DNA of 43,180 bases. Source: Pseudomonadota bacterium (GTDB lineage Bacteria; Pseudomonadota; Alphaproteobacteria; Sphingomonadales; Sphingomonadaceae). Both the position numbers and the translations under genes were made by a program. The DNA is taken from positions 1 through 43,180 of the forward strand of contig JAKPHK010000040.1 in assembly GCA_029550345.1 (NCBI GenBank), given 5' to 3'. This document shows, in pieces, positions 15,853-24,438 of the stretch. The notes below the pieces were generated by a model that saw only the letters and a list, made by a program, of their open reading frames with translations, did no database searches and had not been told where the DNA came from. Numbering within the stretch: position 1 is the stretch's first letter; every line of letters starts with the position of its first letter.

Positions 15853-16149
15853 ATGGGCCGCGTGCTGTTCTTCGCGATCGTCATCTGCGTGGGTCTGCGC
15901 GTGGCCACCGGCAAATGGCCGTGGCAATTGTGGGCCCTGTCCGAACGTTCGCAGGATGAGGTGCAGGCCCGTAACCTGCTGGGCGTAAACCGGAATGCAA
16001 CCCGCGATGAGATAGCGGAGGCGCACCGCCGCCTGCTGATGCGGGTCCATCCCGATCATGGCGGCAGTAATGAAGCGGTTCACCGCGCCAACAAGGCCAA
16101 GGAAGTCCTGCTCGCGCGCCTCGCGCGGGCCGAAACGGAGCAAGCATGA
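15853..16149 (+). CDS. Membrane-anchored J-domain protein
   Basis: A 98-residue protein with an N-terminal helix at about 3-19 and a J-domain from about 38 to 95 holding the invariant HPD at 66-68 (MRVHPDHGGSNE). The layout resembles mitochondrial Tim14/Pam18, which stimulates Hsp70 at a membrane; alphaproteobacterial homologues of this type are common next to mipZ or mutase genes. Partner is presumably DnaK. Its TGA overlaps the ATG of the downstream mutase (ATGA), so the two are co-translated. It also starts 12 bp after mipZ, making a three-gene unit. Confidence 0.9.
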   Translation: MGRVLFFAIVICVGLRVATGKWPWQLWALSERSQDEVQARNLLGVNRNATRDEIAEAHRRLLMRVHPDHGGSNEAVHRANKAKEVLLARLARAETEQA

Positions 16150-17549
16150 GCCATCAGTTCCATTCCACCGTGCTGCGCGAATACGATATTCGCGGGATCA
16201 TCGGCGAAACCCTGGGCGAGGCGGATGCCTATGCCATCGGCCGCGGCTTTGCGACCCTGCTCGGCCGCGCCGGGGGCAGCCGGGTCGCGGTCGGCTATGA
16301 CGGGCGTACGTCCTCGCCGATGCTGGAAGAGGCGCTGGTCAGGGGGATCAACGATGCCGGGCTGGATGCGGTGCGGATCGGCCTGGGGCCGACCCCGATG
16401 CTCTATTATGCCGAGGCGTCAGCCGAAGATGTGCAGGGCGGCATTCAGATAACTGGCAGCCACAATCCCGCCAATTACAATGGCTTCAAGATGGTATTTC
16501 TTGGTCGGCCGTTTTTCGGCGAGGATATCCAGAAGCTCGGCGTGATGGCTGCCGCCGGGGACTGGGCCGAAGGCACCGGCACCAGCGAGAGCCGCGCGGT
16601 CATGGATGCCTATATCGCGCGAATGCTCGAGGGGCTGGCCGGGATCGACCGGGATGCCCTCGGCAAGCTGCGGATCGGCTGGGACGCGGGCAACGGGGCC
16701 GCCGGCCCCGCGCTCGAACTGCTCACGCAAAATCTTCCTGGCGAACACCATCTGCTCTTCACCCAAGTGGATGGGACGTTCCCGAACCATCATCCGGATC
16801 CCACTGAGGAGAAGAATCTGGCCGATCTGAAGGCACTGGTCGCGGCCAAGAAGCTCGATTTCGGCGTGGCTTTCGATGGCGACGGTGACCGGATCGGCGC
16901 GATCGACGGCACGGGGCGGGTGATCTGGGGCGACCAGCTGCTCATGATCTACGCCGAAGACCTCCTGAAGATGGAACCTGGCTCCGCGATTATCGCGGAT
17001 GTGAAGGCATCCCGGGCTCTATTCGAGAAGGTCTCTGCGCTGGGTGGACGGCCGACTATGTGGAAAACCGGACACAGCCTGATTAAATCCAAAATGAAGG
17101 AGATTGGCGCGCCGCTGGCTGGGGAGATGAGCGGCCATGTGTTCTTCGCGCACCAGTACTATGGCTATGACGATGCGCTCTATGCCGCGATTCGGCTGAT
17201 TGCAGCCTCTGCCCGGCTCGGCAAATCGGTGACCCAGCTGCGCGGCGAAATGCCCGAGCTGGTCAATACGCCAGAACTGCGCTTTCAGGTCGATGAAAGC
17301 CGCAAGTTTGCGGTGGTGGACGAAGTGAAAGAGCGGCTTTCCGCCGCCGGGGCCGATGTCGATGCCACCGATGGCGTCAGGGTTTCAACCGAAGACGGCT
17401 GGTGGCTGCTGCGCGCCTCCAACACCCAGGACGTGTTGGTCGCCCGCGCTGAAAGCGAGAGCGAGGCGGGGCTGGACCGGCTGATGGCGCAGATCGATGC
17501 CCAGCTCGCCGCCAGCGGGCTGGAGCGCGGTCCGCAGGCGGGGCATTAG
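16146..17549 (+). CDS. pgmG: Phosphomannomutase/phosphoglucomutase
   Basis: A 467-residue alpha-D-phosphohexomutase that interconverts hexose 1- and 6-phosphates for surface polysaccharide precursors. The phosphoserine is S105 in ITGSHNP. The metal-binding loop DGDGDR is at 244-249, the sugar-binding GEMSGH is at about 335, and the C-terminal phosphate-binding RASNTQ follows. The N-terminal LREYDIRGIIG resembles PgmG of Sphingomonas, which acts on both glucose and mannose phosphates; the symbol rests on that recollection. It is coupled by a 4-nt overlap to the J-domain gene and converges with the DUF4010 gene, overlapping by 4 nt at the stops. Confidence 0.93.
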   Translation: MSHQFHSTVLREYDIRGIIGETLGEADAYAIGRGFATLLGRAGGSRVAVGYDGRTSSPMLEEALVRGINDAGLDAVRIGLGPTPMLYYAEASAEDVQGGIQITGSHNPANYNGFKMVFLGRPFFGEDIQKLGVMAAAGDWAEGTGTSESRAVMDAYIARMLEGLAGIDRDALGKLRIGWDAGNGAAGPALELLTQNLPGEHHLLFTQVDGTFPNHHPDPTEEKNLADLKALVAAKKLDFGVAFDGDGDRIGAIDGTGRVIWGDQLLMIYAEDLLKMEPGSAIIADVKASRALFEKVSALGGRPTMWKTGHSLIKSKMKEIGAPLAGEMSGHVFFAHQYYGYDDALYAAIRLIAASARLGKSVTQLRGEMPELVNTPELRFQVDESRKFAVVDEVKERLSAAGADVDATDGVRVSTEDGWWLLRASNTQDVLVARAESESEAGLDRLMAQIDAQLAASGLERGPQAGH

Positions 17550-18811
17550 AAAACCACAAGCACTCCGCCGCCCAGCGCCACCAAGCTGGCCAGCATCGCG
17601 CTGGCCCCCGGCCAGGCCTTGCGCCATCCGGCCAGGCCGATCAGCGTCGCGGTCTTGAACAGGGTGTTGAGCACGACCGGCACCGCCAGCACCAACGCGG
17701 CGGTCCGCGCGGTCAGCGTGCCGGGGGGCAGGTTGCCCATGGTGATGATCGCCGAATCGACATCGACCGTGCCCGATATCGCCAGCACCAGCGCCAGCCC
17801 GGCATCGCCGTAAACGTCCAGCACCCAGCGTGCCGCAAGGGTCAGGGCCATGGTCAGCCCGGCCAGCAACAGCGCGGGCGGAAGGTCGAAGGGGTTGCGC
17901 AGGCTCACGGCGGAATCAGTGCTGGTCCCGGCGGGCGCCGCCTTTCGCAGGATCAGCCAGCAGGCGGCAAGGCTCACCATCATCCCTGGCGCCGCGACAG
18001 TGGCGAAGCCGGGCAGGGCAAACCGTGCCAGCGCGGCGGTAAGCAGCATGACCCGCAGGAACATCGTCGCGCTGGCCAGCGCCACGCCGGCGTTGAGCAG
18101 CATCGGATCGCCCGACCCGTCGCGCAGCTTCCCGGCCAGCGATGCCGTTACCGCGGTTGAGGATACCATCGATCCCGCCGCCGCCGTTGCCAGTACGCCG
18201 CGGGCCGGGCCGAGCAGTTTGACCGCCGCGTAACCCGCAAAGGAAAAGCCCGATACCAGCACCACCACCAGCCACAGCTGGCGCGGCCGCCAGGCGCCAT
18301 AGGGGCCGATCGGGCTATTGGGCAGCAGCGGCAGGATCACCAGCGCGATCAGCGCAAACCGCGCGATCGCCAGCATCTCTCGCTCGTCGATATGGGCCAG
18401 CCAGTGGTGCCAACGGCTGCGCTGCGACAGCACGACCACGGTGGTTCCGGTCAGCGCGCTGGCCAGGGCATAGTCACCGCTGCCGGCCAGAAAGCCGCAG
18501 GCCAGGGTGATCAGCCCGGTCAGCGTCGCGGTGCCGCTGATTGACGCCTGCCCACGGGTGCTGCGCCAATATCCCATTACCACCAGCGCCGCGCTGGCGC
18601 CAAGCAGAACCGCCGAAAACACGGCCGCGCGGCCCTGAAGCGCCCCGGCAATCCCACCCGCCAGCCCGAACAGCGCATGGGTGCGGATTCCGGCAAAGCG
18701 GCTGCCGGGCTTTTCATCCCGCGTGGCCCAGCCGCGCTGCACCCCGATCAGCAGGCCCAGCGCCAGAGCAAGGCCGATCGCGGTCAGTTCGGGCAGGTTC
18801 AGGCTCTGCAT
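17546..18811 (-). CDS. MgtC/SapB and DUF4010 membrane protein
   Basis: A 421-residue polytopic membrane protein. The first 130 residues resemble the MgtC/SapB domain (LGLLIGVQRGW, then RTHALFGLAGG and SGTATLTGLI), and the rest the DUF4010 domain, with about twelve helices in all. Family members are linked loosely to metal or acid stress; transport substrate is unknown. The ATG at 18811 begins the first helix; the track upstream is Arg/Pro-rich and antisense to the helicase gene. It is divergent from the helicase with an 81-bp gap, so the two promoters probably overlap. Confidence 0.88.
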   Translation of the reverse strand: MQSLNLPELTAIGLALALGLLIGVQRGWATRDEKPGSRFAGIRTHALFGLAGGIAGALQGRAAVFSAVLLGASAALVVMGYWRSTRGQASISGTATLTGLITLACGFLAGSGDYALASALTGTTVVVLSQRSRWHHWLAHIDEREMLAIARFALIALVILPLLPNSPIGPYGAWRPRQLWLVVVLVSGFSFAGYAAVKLLGPARGVLATAAAGSMVSSTAVTASLAGKLRDGSGDPMLLNAGVALASATMFLRVMLLTAALARFALPGFATVAAPGMMVSLAACWLILRKAAPAGTSTDSAVSLRNPFDLPPALLLAGLTMALTLAARWVLDVYGDAGLALVLAISGTVDVDSAIITMGNLPPGTLTARTAALVLAVPVVLNTLFKTATLIGLAGWRKAWPGASAMLASLVALGGGVLVVF

Positions 18812-18892
18812 CAGGGCGGTCTTGGCACCGTCGCGGGCGGCTGGGAAGACCGAAACGTGCGCGGGATCGGAAACCGTGCCAAGAAGGCGGCG

Positions 18893-21346
18893 ATGGCAGA
18901 GCGGCTGCTTCCCCCCGAACTCGATGCGTGGTTTGCCGCGCGCGGCTGGCGGCTGCGTCGCCACCAGGCGGAAATGCTGGCGGTAGCGCAAGATGGCGAC
19001 CATGCGCTGCTGGTGGCCGATACCGGGGCGGGGAAGACGCTGGGCGGGTTCCTGCCGACCCTCGCCGATTTCTGTCCTTCGCGTCTGGCCGGGTCGCCAC
19101 TGCCGGATGGATTGCACACGCTCTATGTCTCGCCGCTCAAGGCTCTGGCGCATGATGTTCAGCGCAATCTCCTCACCCCCGTGGCCGACCTTGATCTGCC
19201 GCTGCGGATCGAGGTGCGCAGCGGCGATACCCCGTCAGAACGCAAGGCGCGCCAGCGCGCCCGGCCGCCGCAGATTCTGCTGACCACGCCCGAATCGCTC
19301 TCGCTGCTGCTGTCCTATCCAGAGGCGGAGACGCTGTTTTCCGGACTGAGGCGGGTGGTGATTGACGAGATTCACGCCTTTGCCCCAACCAAGCGCGGTG
19401 ATCTGTTGGCCTTGGCGCTGGCGCGGTTGCAGCGCCTGTCTCCGGGGCTGCAACGGGTCGGCCTTTCGGCCACGCTGGCCGATTCGCAGGCCTTCGCGCG
19501 CTGGCTTTCGCCCAGCGGTATGGCCGAACGGGTTCGTGTGGTTAAGGGAGAGAAGGGCGCCGATCCGGAGCTTTCGATCCTGCTGCCCGATCAGGCGCGG
19601 GTGCCGTGGGGCGGCCATGCCGCAGCCTGGGCGGTGCCGCAGCTCTATCAGGCAATCCGCGATAACCGCACCACGCTGATCTTCTGCAACACCCGGTTTC
19701 TGGCCGAATTCATCTTCCAGAAGCTGTGGGACGCGAACGAGGATGTGCTGCCGATCGGGATCCACCACGGATCGCTGTCAAAAGAGGCGCGGCGCAAGGT
19801 TGAAGGGGCGATGGCGCGGGGCGAACTGCGGGCGCTGGTCGCCACCTCCAGCCTCGATCTCGGGGTGGACTGGGGCGATATCGATCTGGTGGTGCAGATG
19901 GGCGCGCCCAAGGGATCTTCGCGGCTGCTGCAACGGATCGGACGGGCGGGGCACCGGCTTGATCAGGCCAGCCGCGCCCTGTTGGTTCCGGGGAATCGTT
20001 TTGAATTTCTTGAGGCTTTCGCGGCTGAACAGGCGGTGGAACAGGGCCAGCGCGATGGGGAGAGCTTTCGCCCCGGCGGGCTTGATGTTCTGGCCCAGCA
20101 CGTCATGGCCTGCGCCTGCTCTGGCCCGTTCGATGGTGATGTCCTGTGCGAAGAGGTGCGATCCAGCCCGCCTTATGCTTGGGTGGATGACACGGTCTGG
20201 GGCCGGGTTCTGGCCTTCGTTGCCACCGGCGGTTACGCGCTGCGTGCCTATGACCGGTTTCAGCGGATCACCTTGGGGCGCGACGGACTGTGGCGGCTGA
20301 CTCACCCCGATCACGCCGCGCGCTTTCGGCTCAACGCCGGGATCATCGTCGATAGTGAAATGGTTGAAGTGCGGTTTCGCAACGGCCGATCGCTCGGCCG
20401 GGTCGAGGAGCATTTCGCCGCTTCGATGCGGCCGGGCGATACGCTGCGGTTCGCCGGGCTCGACCTTGAAGTCGAATCGATGCGTGAGACTGAACTGGTG
20501 GTGCGCGCCGCCAAAAAGACCGGGCAGATCCCCAGTTACATGGGCCAGCGAATGGCGCTCACCACCCACCTGGCGGGCCGGGTTCAGGCCTTGCTGGCCG
20601 ATCGGACGGGCTGGGCGCGGTTTCCCGATGACGTACGCGAATGGCTGGAAGTACAGGACTGGCGATCGCAGCTTCCGGAACCGGGGACACTACTGGTTGA
20701 GAGCTTTCCGCATGAGGGCAAGCATTTCACGGTGTTCTATTGCTTTGAGGGCTGGCCAGCGCACCAGTCTTTGGGGATGCTGCTGACCCGGCGGATGGAG
20801 CAGCGCGGACTGGCGCCGATGGGCTTTGTCGCCAATGACCATGCCCTGGCGGTGTGGAGCCTGCGCGCGGTCGATGATCCGGCTGCCTTGCTTTCGTCCG
20901 ATATTCTTGCCGATGAATTCGTCAGCTGGGTTGAGGACAGCTACTTGCTCCGCCGCGCCTTTCGCGAGGTGGCGGTGATCTCGGGGCTGGTCGAGCGGCA
21001 GCAACCGGGCCAGCGCAAGACCGGGCGGCAGGTGACCTTTTCGACCGACCTGATCTATGACGTTCTGCGCAAGCATGAGCCTGATCATCTTCTGATCGAG
21101 GCGGCCTGGGCCGATGCCCGGGCGCGGATGACCGACGTGGGCCGGCTTGGCGATCTGCTCGACCGCGCGGCGCGGGAGGTGCGGCATGTCCTGCTCGATC
21201 GGGTCAGTCCGCTGGCGGTGCCGGTGCTGGTGATGATCGGGCGGGAAAGCCTGCCGCAGGGTCAGGCCGATGATGAGTTGCTGCTTGAGGCAGAGGGTCT
21301 GGTCGGAGCGGCGATGCGGATCGACCGGGCGGAGGATCCGGTCTGA
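18893..21346 (+). CDS. lhr: Ligase-associated DEXH-box helicase (short Lhr type)
   Basis: An 817-residue superfamily 2 helicase. Walker A DTGAGKT is at 43-49, the DEIH box at 158-161, SAT at 192-194 and motif VI QRIGRAGH at 347-354. A winged-helix and Lhr core region follow; KTGQIPSYMGQRMALTTHLA is characteristic of the short Lhr branch usually encoded with an ATP-dependent DNA ligase, a nuclease and a metallophosphoesterase in a DNA damage module. None of those partners is adjacent here. The ATG at 18893 has AAGAAGG upstream. It ends before a terminator and converges with exbD. Confidence 0.93.
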   Translation: MAERLLPPELDAWFAARGWRLRRHQAEMLAVAQDGDHALLVADTGAGKTLGGFLPTLADFCPSRLAGSPLPDGLHTLYVSPLKALAHDVQRNLLTPVADLDLPLRIEVRSGDTPSERKARQRARPPQILLTTPESLSLLLSYPEAETLFSGLRRVVIDEIHAFAPTKRGDLLALALARLQRLSPGLQRVGLSATLADSQAFARWLSPSGMAERVRVVKGEKGADPELSILLPDQARVPWGGHAAAWAVPQLYQAIRDNRTTLIFCNTRFLAEFIFQKLWDANEDVLPIGIHHGSLSKEARRKVEGAMARGELRALVATSSLDLGVDWGDIDLVVQMGAPKGSSRLLQRIGRAGHRLDQASRALLVPGNRFEFLEAFAAEQAVEQGQRDGESFRPGGLDVLAQHVMACACSGPFDGDVLCEEVRSSPPYAWVDDTVWGRVLAFVATGGYALRAYDRFQRITLGRDGLWRLTHPDHAARFRLNAGIIVDSEMVEVRFRNGRSLGRVEEHFAASMRPGDTLRFAGLDLEVESMRETELVVRAAKKTGQIPSYMGQRMALTTHLAGRVQALLADRTGWARFPDDVREWLEVQDWRSQLPEPGTLLVESFPHEGKHFTVFYCFEGWPAHQSLGMLLTRRMEQRGLAPMGFVANDHALAVWSLRAVDDPAALLSSDILADEFVSWVEDSYLLRRAFREVAVISGLVERQQPGQRKTGRQVTFSTDLIYDVLRKHEPDHLLIEAAWADARARMTDVGRLGDLLDRAAREVRHVLLDRVSPLAVPVLVMIGRESLPQGQADDELLLEAEGLVGAAMRIDRAEDPV

Positions 21347-21360
21347 CCGCCGAAGGCATG

Positions 21361-21388
21361 AAAAAAGGGGCGGATCGCTCCGCCCCTT
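21361..21388 (-). terminator. Terminator of the tonB-exbBDD cluster
   Basis: A perfect 10-bp stem (21365-21374 with 21379-21388) around TCGC. On the minus strand it is followed by a run of six T (the A run at 21361-21366), so it ends transcription from exbD. The plus strand lacks a T run directly after the stem, so it would serve the helicase poorly. Confidence 0.85.
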
Positions 21389-21427
21389 GATTCTCTTGTG
21401 CCGGACTCGCCGGGGTCTAACCCAGGG

Positions 21428-21874
21428 TTACTGGGCGTTTGCCGCCTTGCCGAAGCCGCCGTACTTCTCGTTGCCGACGAAGCCGAAGGCGGTCACGCCC
21501 GAACCCTTGATGATGTTGAGCGCCTTGGCGGTCACGTCATAGGGGGCCTGGGCATCAGGCTCAAACTGCAGTTCCGGTTCGACCGGGTACTTCAGCGTTT
21601 CCTGCAGCTGATAGAGCAGGCCGCCGTTGTCCACCGCCTGGCCATTCCACTGCACGATCCCTTCGGGCGTGATGTAGACCTTGTTCTTGTCCCGCTTGGG
21701 CGGGGGAACGTCGGACGGCGGCGTCGGGGCCGGCAGGTCGATGTTCACGGCGTGGGTCGCCACCGGGATGGTGATGATGAACATGATGAGGAGAACGAGC
21801 ATGACGTCGATCAGCGGCGTCGTGTTCATTTCCATCATCGGCTCGCCATCGTCCTTACCGCCTGACATTGCCAT
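21428..21874 (-). CDS. exbD: ExbD/TolR-family protein (second copy)
   Basis: A 148-residue single-helix proton-channel subunit of the TonB energising complex. The N-terminal EMNTTPLIDVMLVLLIMFIIT has the essential Asp in the membrane helix (PLIDVML), as in ExbD. The periplasmic part is about 100 residues, with a Pro-rich linker (PAPTPPSDVPPPKR), then VYITPEGIVQWNG, a typical ExbD/TolR periplasmic strand. It is the last gene of a cluster with a second ExbD 32 bp upstream and a terminator downstream. Its C-terminal GVTAFGFVGNEKYGGFGKAANAQ is similar in kind to its paralogue's GYPTVGFISTPVD end. Confidence 0.94.
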   Translation of the reverse strand: MAMSGGKDDGEPMMEMNTTPLIDVMLVLLIMFIITIPVATHAVNIDLPAPTPPSDVPPPKRDKNKVYITPEGIVQWNGQAVDNGGLLYQLQETLKYPVEPELQFEPDAQAPYDVTAKALNIIKGSGVTAFGFVGNEKYGGFGKAANAQ

Positions 21875-21906
21875 GTTGGGTTACTCCTGAATTGCGCGAG
21901 CCCGGA

Positions 21907-22440
21907 TCAGGACTCGGGATCGACCGGGGTCGAGATGAAGCCAACGGTCGGATAACCGGCTGCCTGCACGTTGTAGATCGCACCGGCGATGCAGCGCCAC
22001 GGCGCATTCTGGTCACCGCGGATGTGGACCTGCGGGATCAGATCCGGGTTGTCCTTCAGCGCATCGGGGCCACCGGCCCGGTCCACGATGGTCTTCAGAC
22101 GGTCATAGGCCTTCTTGGCCAGCTCGTCTGAATCGACCGGGGTGATGTTGTTGAAGTAGACCCGGCATTCGCCGCCCAGGGTCGCCCCTTCATAGCCCGG
22201 ATCACCAGCACTGCGGCCTGCACTGTCAGTGGTGCTGACGGTGAGAAGCAGATTTTCGACCTTGTTCTTGGATTCCTGCGAATAGATCACCGGAACCTTG
22301 AGCTTCTGGATCGTCTGGATGGCAACCGGAACCGCGATAAGGAAGATGATCAGGAGCACCAGCATCACGTCGACGAGCGGCGTGGTGTTGATGTCCGACA
22401 TCGGCTTTTCCTCGCCGCCGCCTCCCATCGAAATCGCCAT
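21907..22440 (-). CDS. exbD: ExbD/TolR-family protein (first copy, longer)
   Basis: A 177-residue paralogue of the neighbouring ExbD. The membrane helix begins SDINTTPLVDVMLVLLIIFLIAVP and keeps the essential Asp. The periplasmic domain is about 40 residues longer than in its neighbour and contains two cysteines (GGECRVYF and PWRCIAGA) that could form a disulphide. QVHIRGDQNAPW is the typical ExbD strand pattern. Two ExbD genes in a row after exbB are usual in sphingomonads and xanthomonads, which carry many TonB-dependent receptors. The 121-bp gap to exbB holds two hairpins. Confidence 0.94.
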   Translation of the reverse strand: MAISMGGGGEEKPMSDINTTPLVDVMLVLLIIFLIAVPVAIQTIQKLKVPVIYSQESKNKVENLLLTVSTTDSAGRSAGDPGYEGATLGGECRVYFNNITPVDSDELAKKAYDRLKTIVDRAGGPDALKDNPDLIPQVHIRGDQNAPWRCIAGAIYNVQAAGYPTVGFISTPVDPES

Positions 22441-22466
22441 GGGTTAATTCCTATCCTAAGCGTTGT

Positions 22467-22547
22467 CCGGACGGTCTGCGCGGTTGAACCACGAGGCGCC
22501 GTCCGGCGGAAGTCCGATCCGGCCCCGGCAAAGCGCCGCGGGGCCGG
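22467..22547 (-). other. Two hairpins in the exbB-exbD gap
   Basis: CCGGACGG at 22467-22474 pairs with CCGTCCGG at 22499-22506. CCGGCCCCG at 22519-22527 pairs with CGGGGCCGG at 22539-22547. Neither is followed by a T run on the minus strand. They lie between exbB (upstream) and the first exbD and may stabilise or partly terminate the transcript, giving more ExbB than ExbD. That role is inference. Confidence 0.5.
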
Positions 22548-22561
22548 AGCCGGTTGGCGGC

Positions 22562-23344
22562 TTACTGCTTGGCGGCCGGAGCGGCAGCAGCAGGCTTGGC
22601 GGCCGGAGCAGCCGGAGCAGCCTTGACGGCGGGCTTCACTGCACCCTTCGAGTTGATGTTCGCCAGAACGTCGGTCGAGAAAGCCGAGAGCAGTTCGCCG
22701 ATCCGCTTGTTGCGGCCCTGGAGGAAGTTGTAGGCGAGCACCGCGGGAACCGCGACCAGCAGACCGATGGCGGTCATGATCAGCGCTTCACCGACCGGAC
22801 CGGCGACCTTGTCGATCGAGGCCGAACCGGCGATGCCGATGTTGATCAGGGCGCGGTAGATGCCGACCACGGTACCGAACAGACCGATGAACGGAGCGGT
22901 CGCACCGGTCGTCGCCAGCCAAGCCAGGCCCTTGTTGAGGTAGGAATTAATCGAGGCTTCCGAACGGGCCAGCGATCCGTGCAGCCAGTCATGGGCGTCG
23001 GTTTCGTTGACCATCTTGCCGTGCTGGTCTTCGGCGGCGAGGCCGTCGTCAACGATCTGGCGCCATGCGCTGTCCTTCTCGAGCTTGGCAGCGCCTTCCT
23101 TCAGCGACGGTGCGCGCCAGAAGGCTGACTTCATTTCTGCGTGCTGCTTGAGGATCTTGTTCTGCTCAAGATACTTGGTGAACAGGATGAACAGCGAACC
23201 GAACAGCATGATGACCAGAATCACCAGCGTGATGATACCGATCCAGTTCGGGTCGCCACCTTCGGGAAGCAGCGCTTCCTTGATGCCGAACTTGGTCTGC
23301 GGAGCCGCATCCTTCGCGGCAGCGGCAAGAAGTTCAAAAATCAT
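22562..23344 (-). CDS. exbB: ExbB/TolQ-family proton channel subunit
   Basis: A 260-residue inner-membrane protein of the MotA/TolQ/ExbB family with three helices: one at about 35-56 (IGIITLVILVIMLFGSLFILFT), then a pair around WLATTGATAPFIGLFGTVVGIYRAL and MTAIGLLVAVPAVLAYNFL. The long cytoplasmic loop between helices 1 and 2 is typical. The C-terminus ends in an Ala/Pro/Lys tail of about 28 residues (KPAVKAAPAAPAAKP...), which is longer than in E. coli ExbB and of low complexity. It lies between tonB and two exbD genes and works with them to power outer-membrane receptors. Confidence 0.95.
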   Translation of the reverse strand: MIFELLAAAAKDAAPQTKFGIKEALLPEGGDPNWIGIITLVILVIMLFGSLFILFTKYLEQNKILKQHAEMKSAFWRAPSLKEGAAKLEKDSAWRQIVDDGLAAEDQHGKMVNETDAHDWLHGSLARSEASINSYLNKGLAWLATTGATAPFIGLFGTVVGIYRALINIGIAGSASIDKVAGPVGEALIMTAIGLLVAVPAVLAYNFLQGRNKRIGELLSAFSTDVLANINSKGAVKPAVKAAPAAPAAKPAAAAPAAKQ

Positions 23345-23418
23345 GCGATAGTCCTCTCAAGAGAAAGAAGGTTGAAAAGAGTTGGCCGAAACACCGGCCG
23401 AATTGGAATGACTTTGAT

Positions 23419-24090
23419 TTAATCCTTCGGGATCACCCAGCGGATCCGGCCGTCGTAGGAACCCGAGGTCGGGTTGCCTTCGCCGTCGGTGGCCGGGGTG
23501 AAGCGTGCCCGGCGCGTGACGTTGGCGCAGGTCGCGCTGTCCAGATCGTCGCTGCCGCTGGATGCCGTCACTGAGCAACCAGTAACCCGGCCGTCGGGAC
23601 CGACAGTCACGCGGAAACCGGTCGATCCTTCGCGTTCCTCACGCAGGGCGCGGGTCGGATAGTCGTTGGTGGTTGCCCAGCTGCCCGGATTGTTCTTCGG
23701 GGTTGCACGCTTGGGCGTGAACTTGGGCGGCGGGGGCGGCGGCGGCGGCGGGGCAGCAGCCGGGCCCGGAGGCAGCGGTAGCGGAACCGGCGGCGCGGGC
23801 GGCGGCGGCGTATCGACCGTCGTCACCGGCGGCGGGGCCACGTTAAGGTTGACCTTCACCGGCGGGGCCACGATCGGCGGCGCTGCCGCGACCTTCTTCG
23901 GCGGTGGCGGGGGCTCCTTCTTCGGCTCGTCCTTCTTGATATCGACGGTCGTCACCTTTTTGATGATCGTCTTGAATCCTTCGGCGGCAAAGGCTGTCGC
24001 CAGACCGAAGACAAGAAGGCCCAGCAGCACGCCGGAGGTTACCAGCCCGACAGTGTTCTCTGCCGTTCTATCACGATCTGCGTAAGACAT
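23419..24090 (-). CDS. tonB: TonB energy-transducing protein
   Basis: A 223-residue TonB. The N-terminal helix is at about 18-35 (TSGVLLGLLVFGLATAFA) and contacts ExbB/ExbD. A Lys/Glu-Pro then Pro-rich region spans about 52-130, including a run of nine prolines in PPPPPPPPP style, and reaches across the periplasm. The C-terminal domain from about 140 has YPTRALREEREGSTGFRVTV and the GRVTGCSVTASSGSDDLD strand, matching the TonB C-terminal family that binds receptor TonB boxes; it includes a Cys pair (GCSV and SATCAN). First gene of tonB-exbB-exbD-exbD; the promoter must lie in the 348-bp gap to its right. Confidence 0.94.
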   Translation of the reverse strand: MSYADRDRTAENTVGLVTSGVLLGLLVFGLATAFAAEGFKTIIKKVTTVDIKKDEPKKEPPPPPKKVAAAPPIVAPPVKVNLNVAPPPVTTVDTPPPPAPPVPLPLPPGPAAAPPPPPPPPPKFTPKRATPKNNPGSWATTNDYPTRALREEREGSTGFRVTVGPDGRVTGCSVTASSGSDDLDSATCANVTRRARFTPATDGEGNPTSGSYDGRIRWVIPKD

Positions 24091-24438
24091 TCAGCCGCAT
24101 CACTCCTCAATCAGTCCCACCGGGAACAGGCCCGGCACAGAACGCCCACCAGACAGCGAGAATCGCTTTCAGGCAGACGCCCAGATTGTAAACTTCCACC
24201 CTGCGGGTCAATCCGTGAAATCTTCCAGGCGCCCGACGCCCAAAAAAGTTCAGATCGCGGGCCTTTTGGTTTTTTTGGCCCGGTTTTCGGGTGCTTTAAC
24301 CGCCCCGGCGGCGCGGCGCAACGCTTTATCCATTAACCGTTGATTCACACCAGAACTGGTCAAACCCTAAGGGAAATCGCTTGATTCCGCGGGATCAAGC
24401 GCCTTGCCGCCCTACTATTTTCCGTGCACCTAGTGACC
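24091..24438. promoter_or_regulatory. 348-bp divergent intergenic region upstream of tonB
   Basis: No gene is evident here. It separates tonB (leftward) from a secreted unknown (rightward), so it should hold both promoters. Visible items are TTAA-N7-TTCA at 24333-24347, one mismatch from the CtrA consensus TTAA-N7-TTAA, and an 8-bp inverted repeat CGCTTGAT/ATCAAGCG (24378-24385 with 24394-24401). A T-rich stretch lies around 24259-24280. No Fur box or riboswitch was recognised. Confidence 0.4.
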
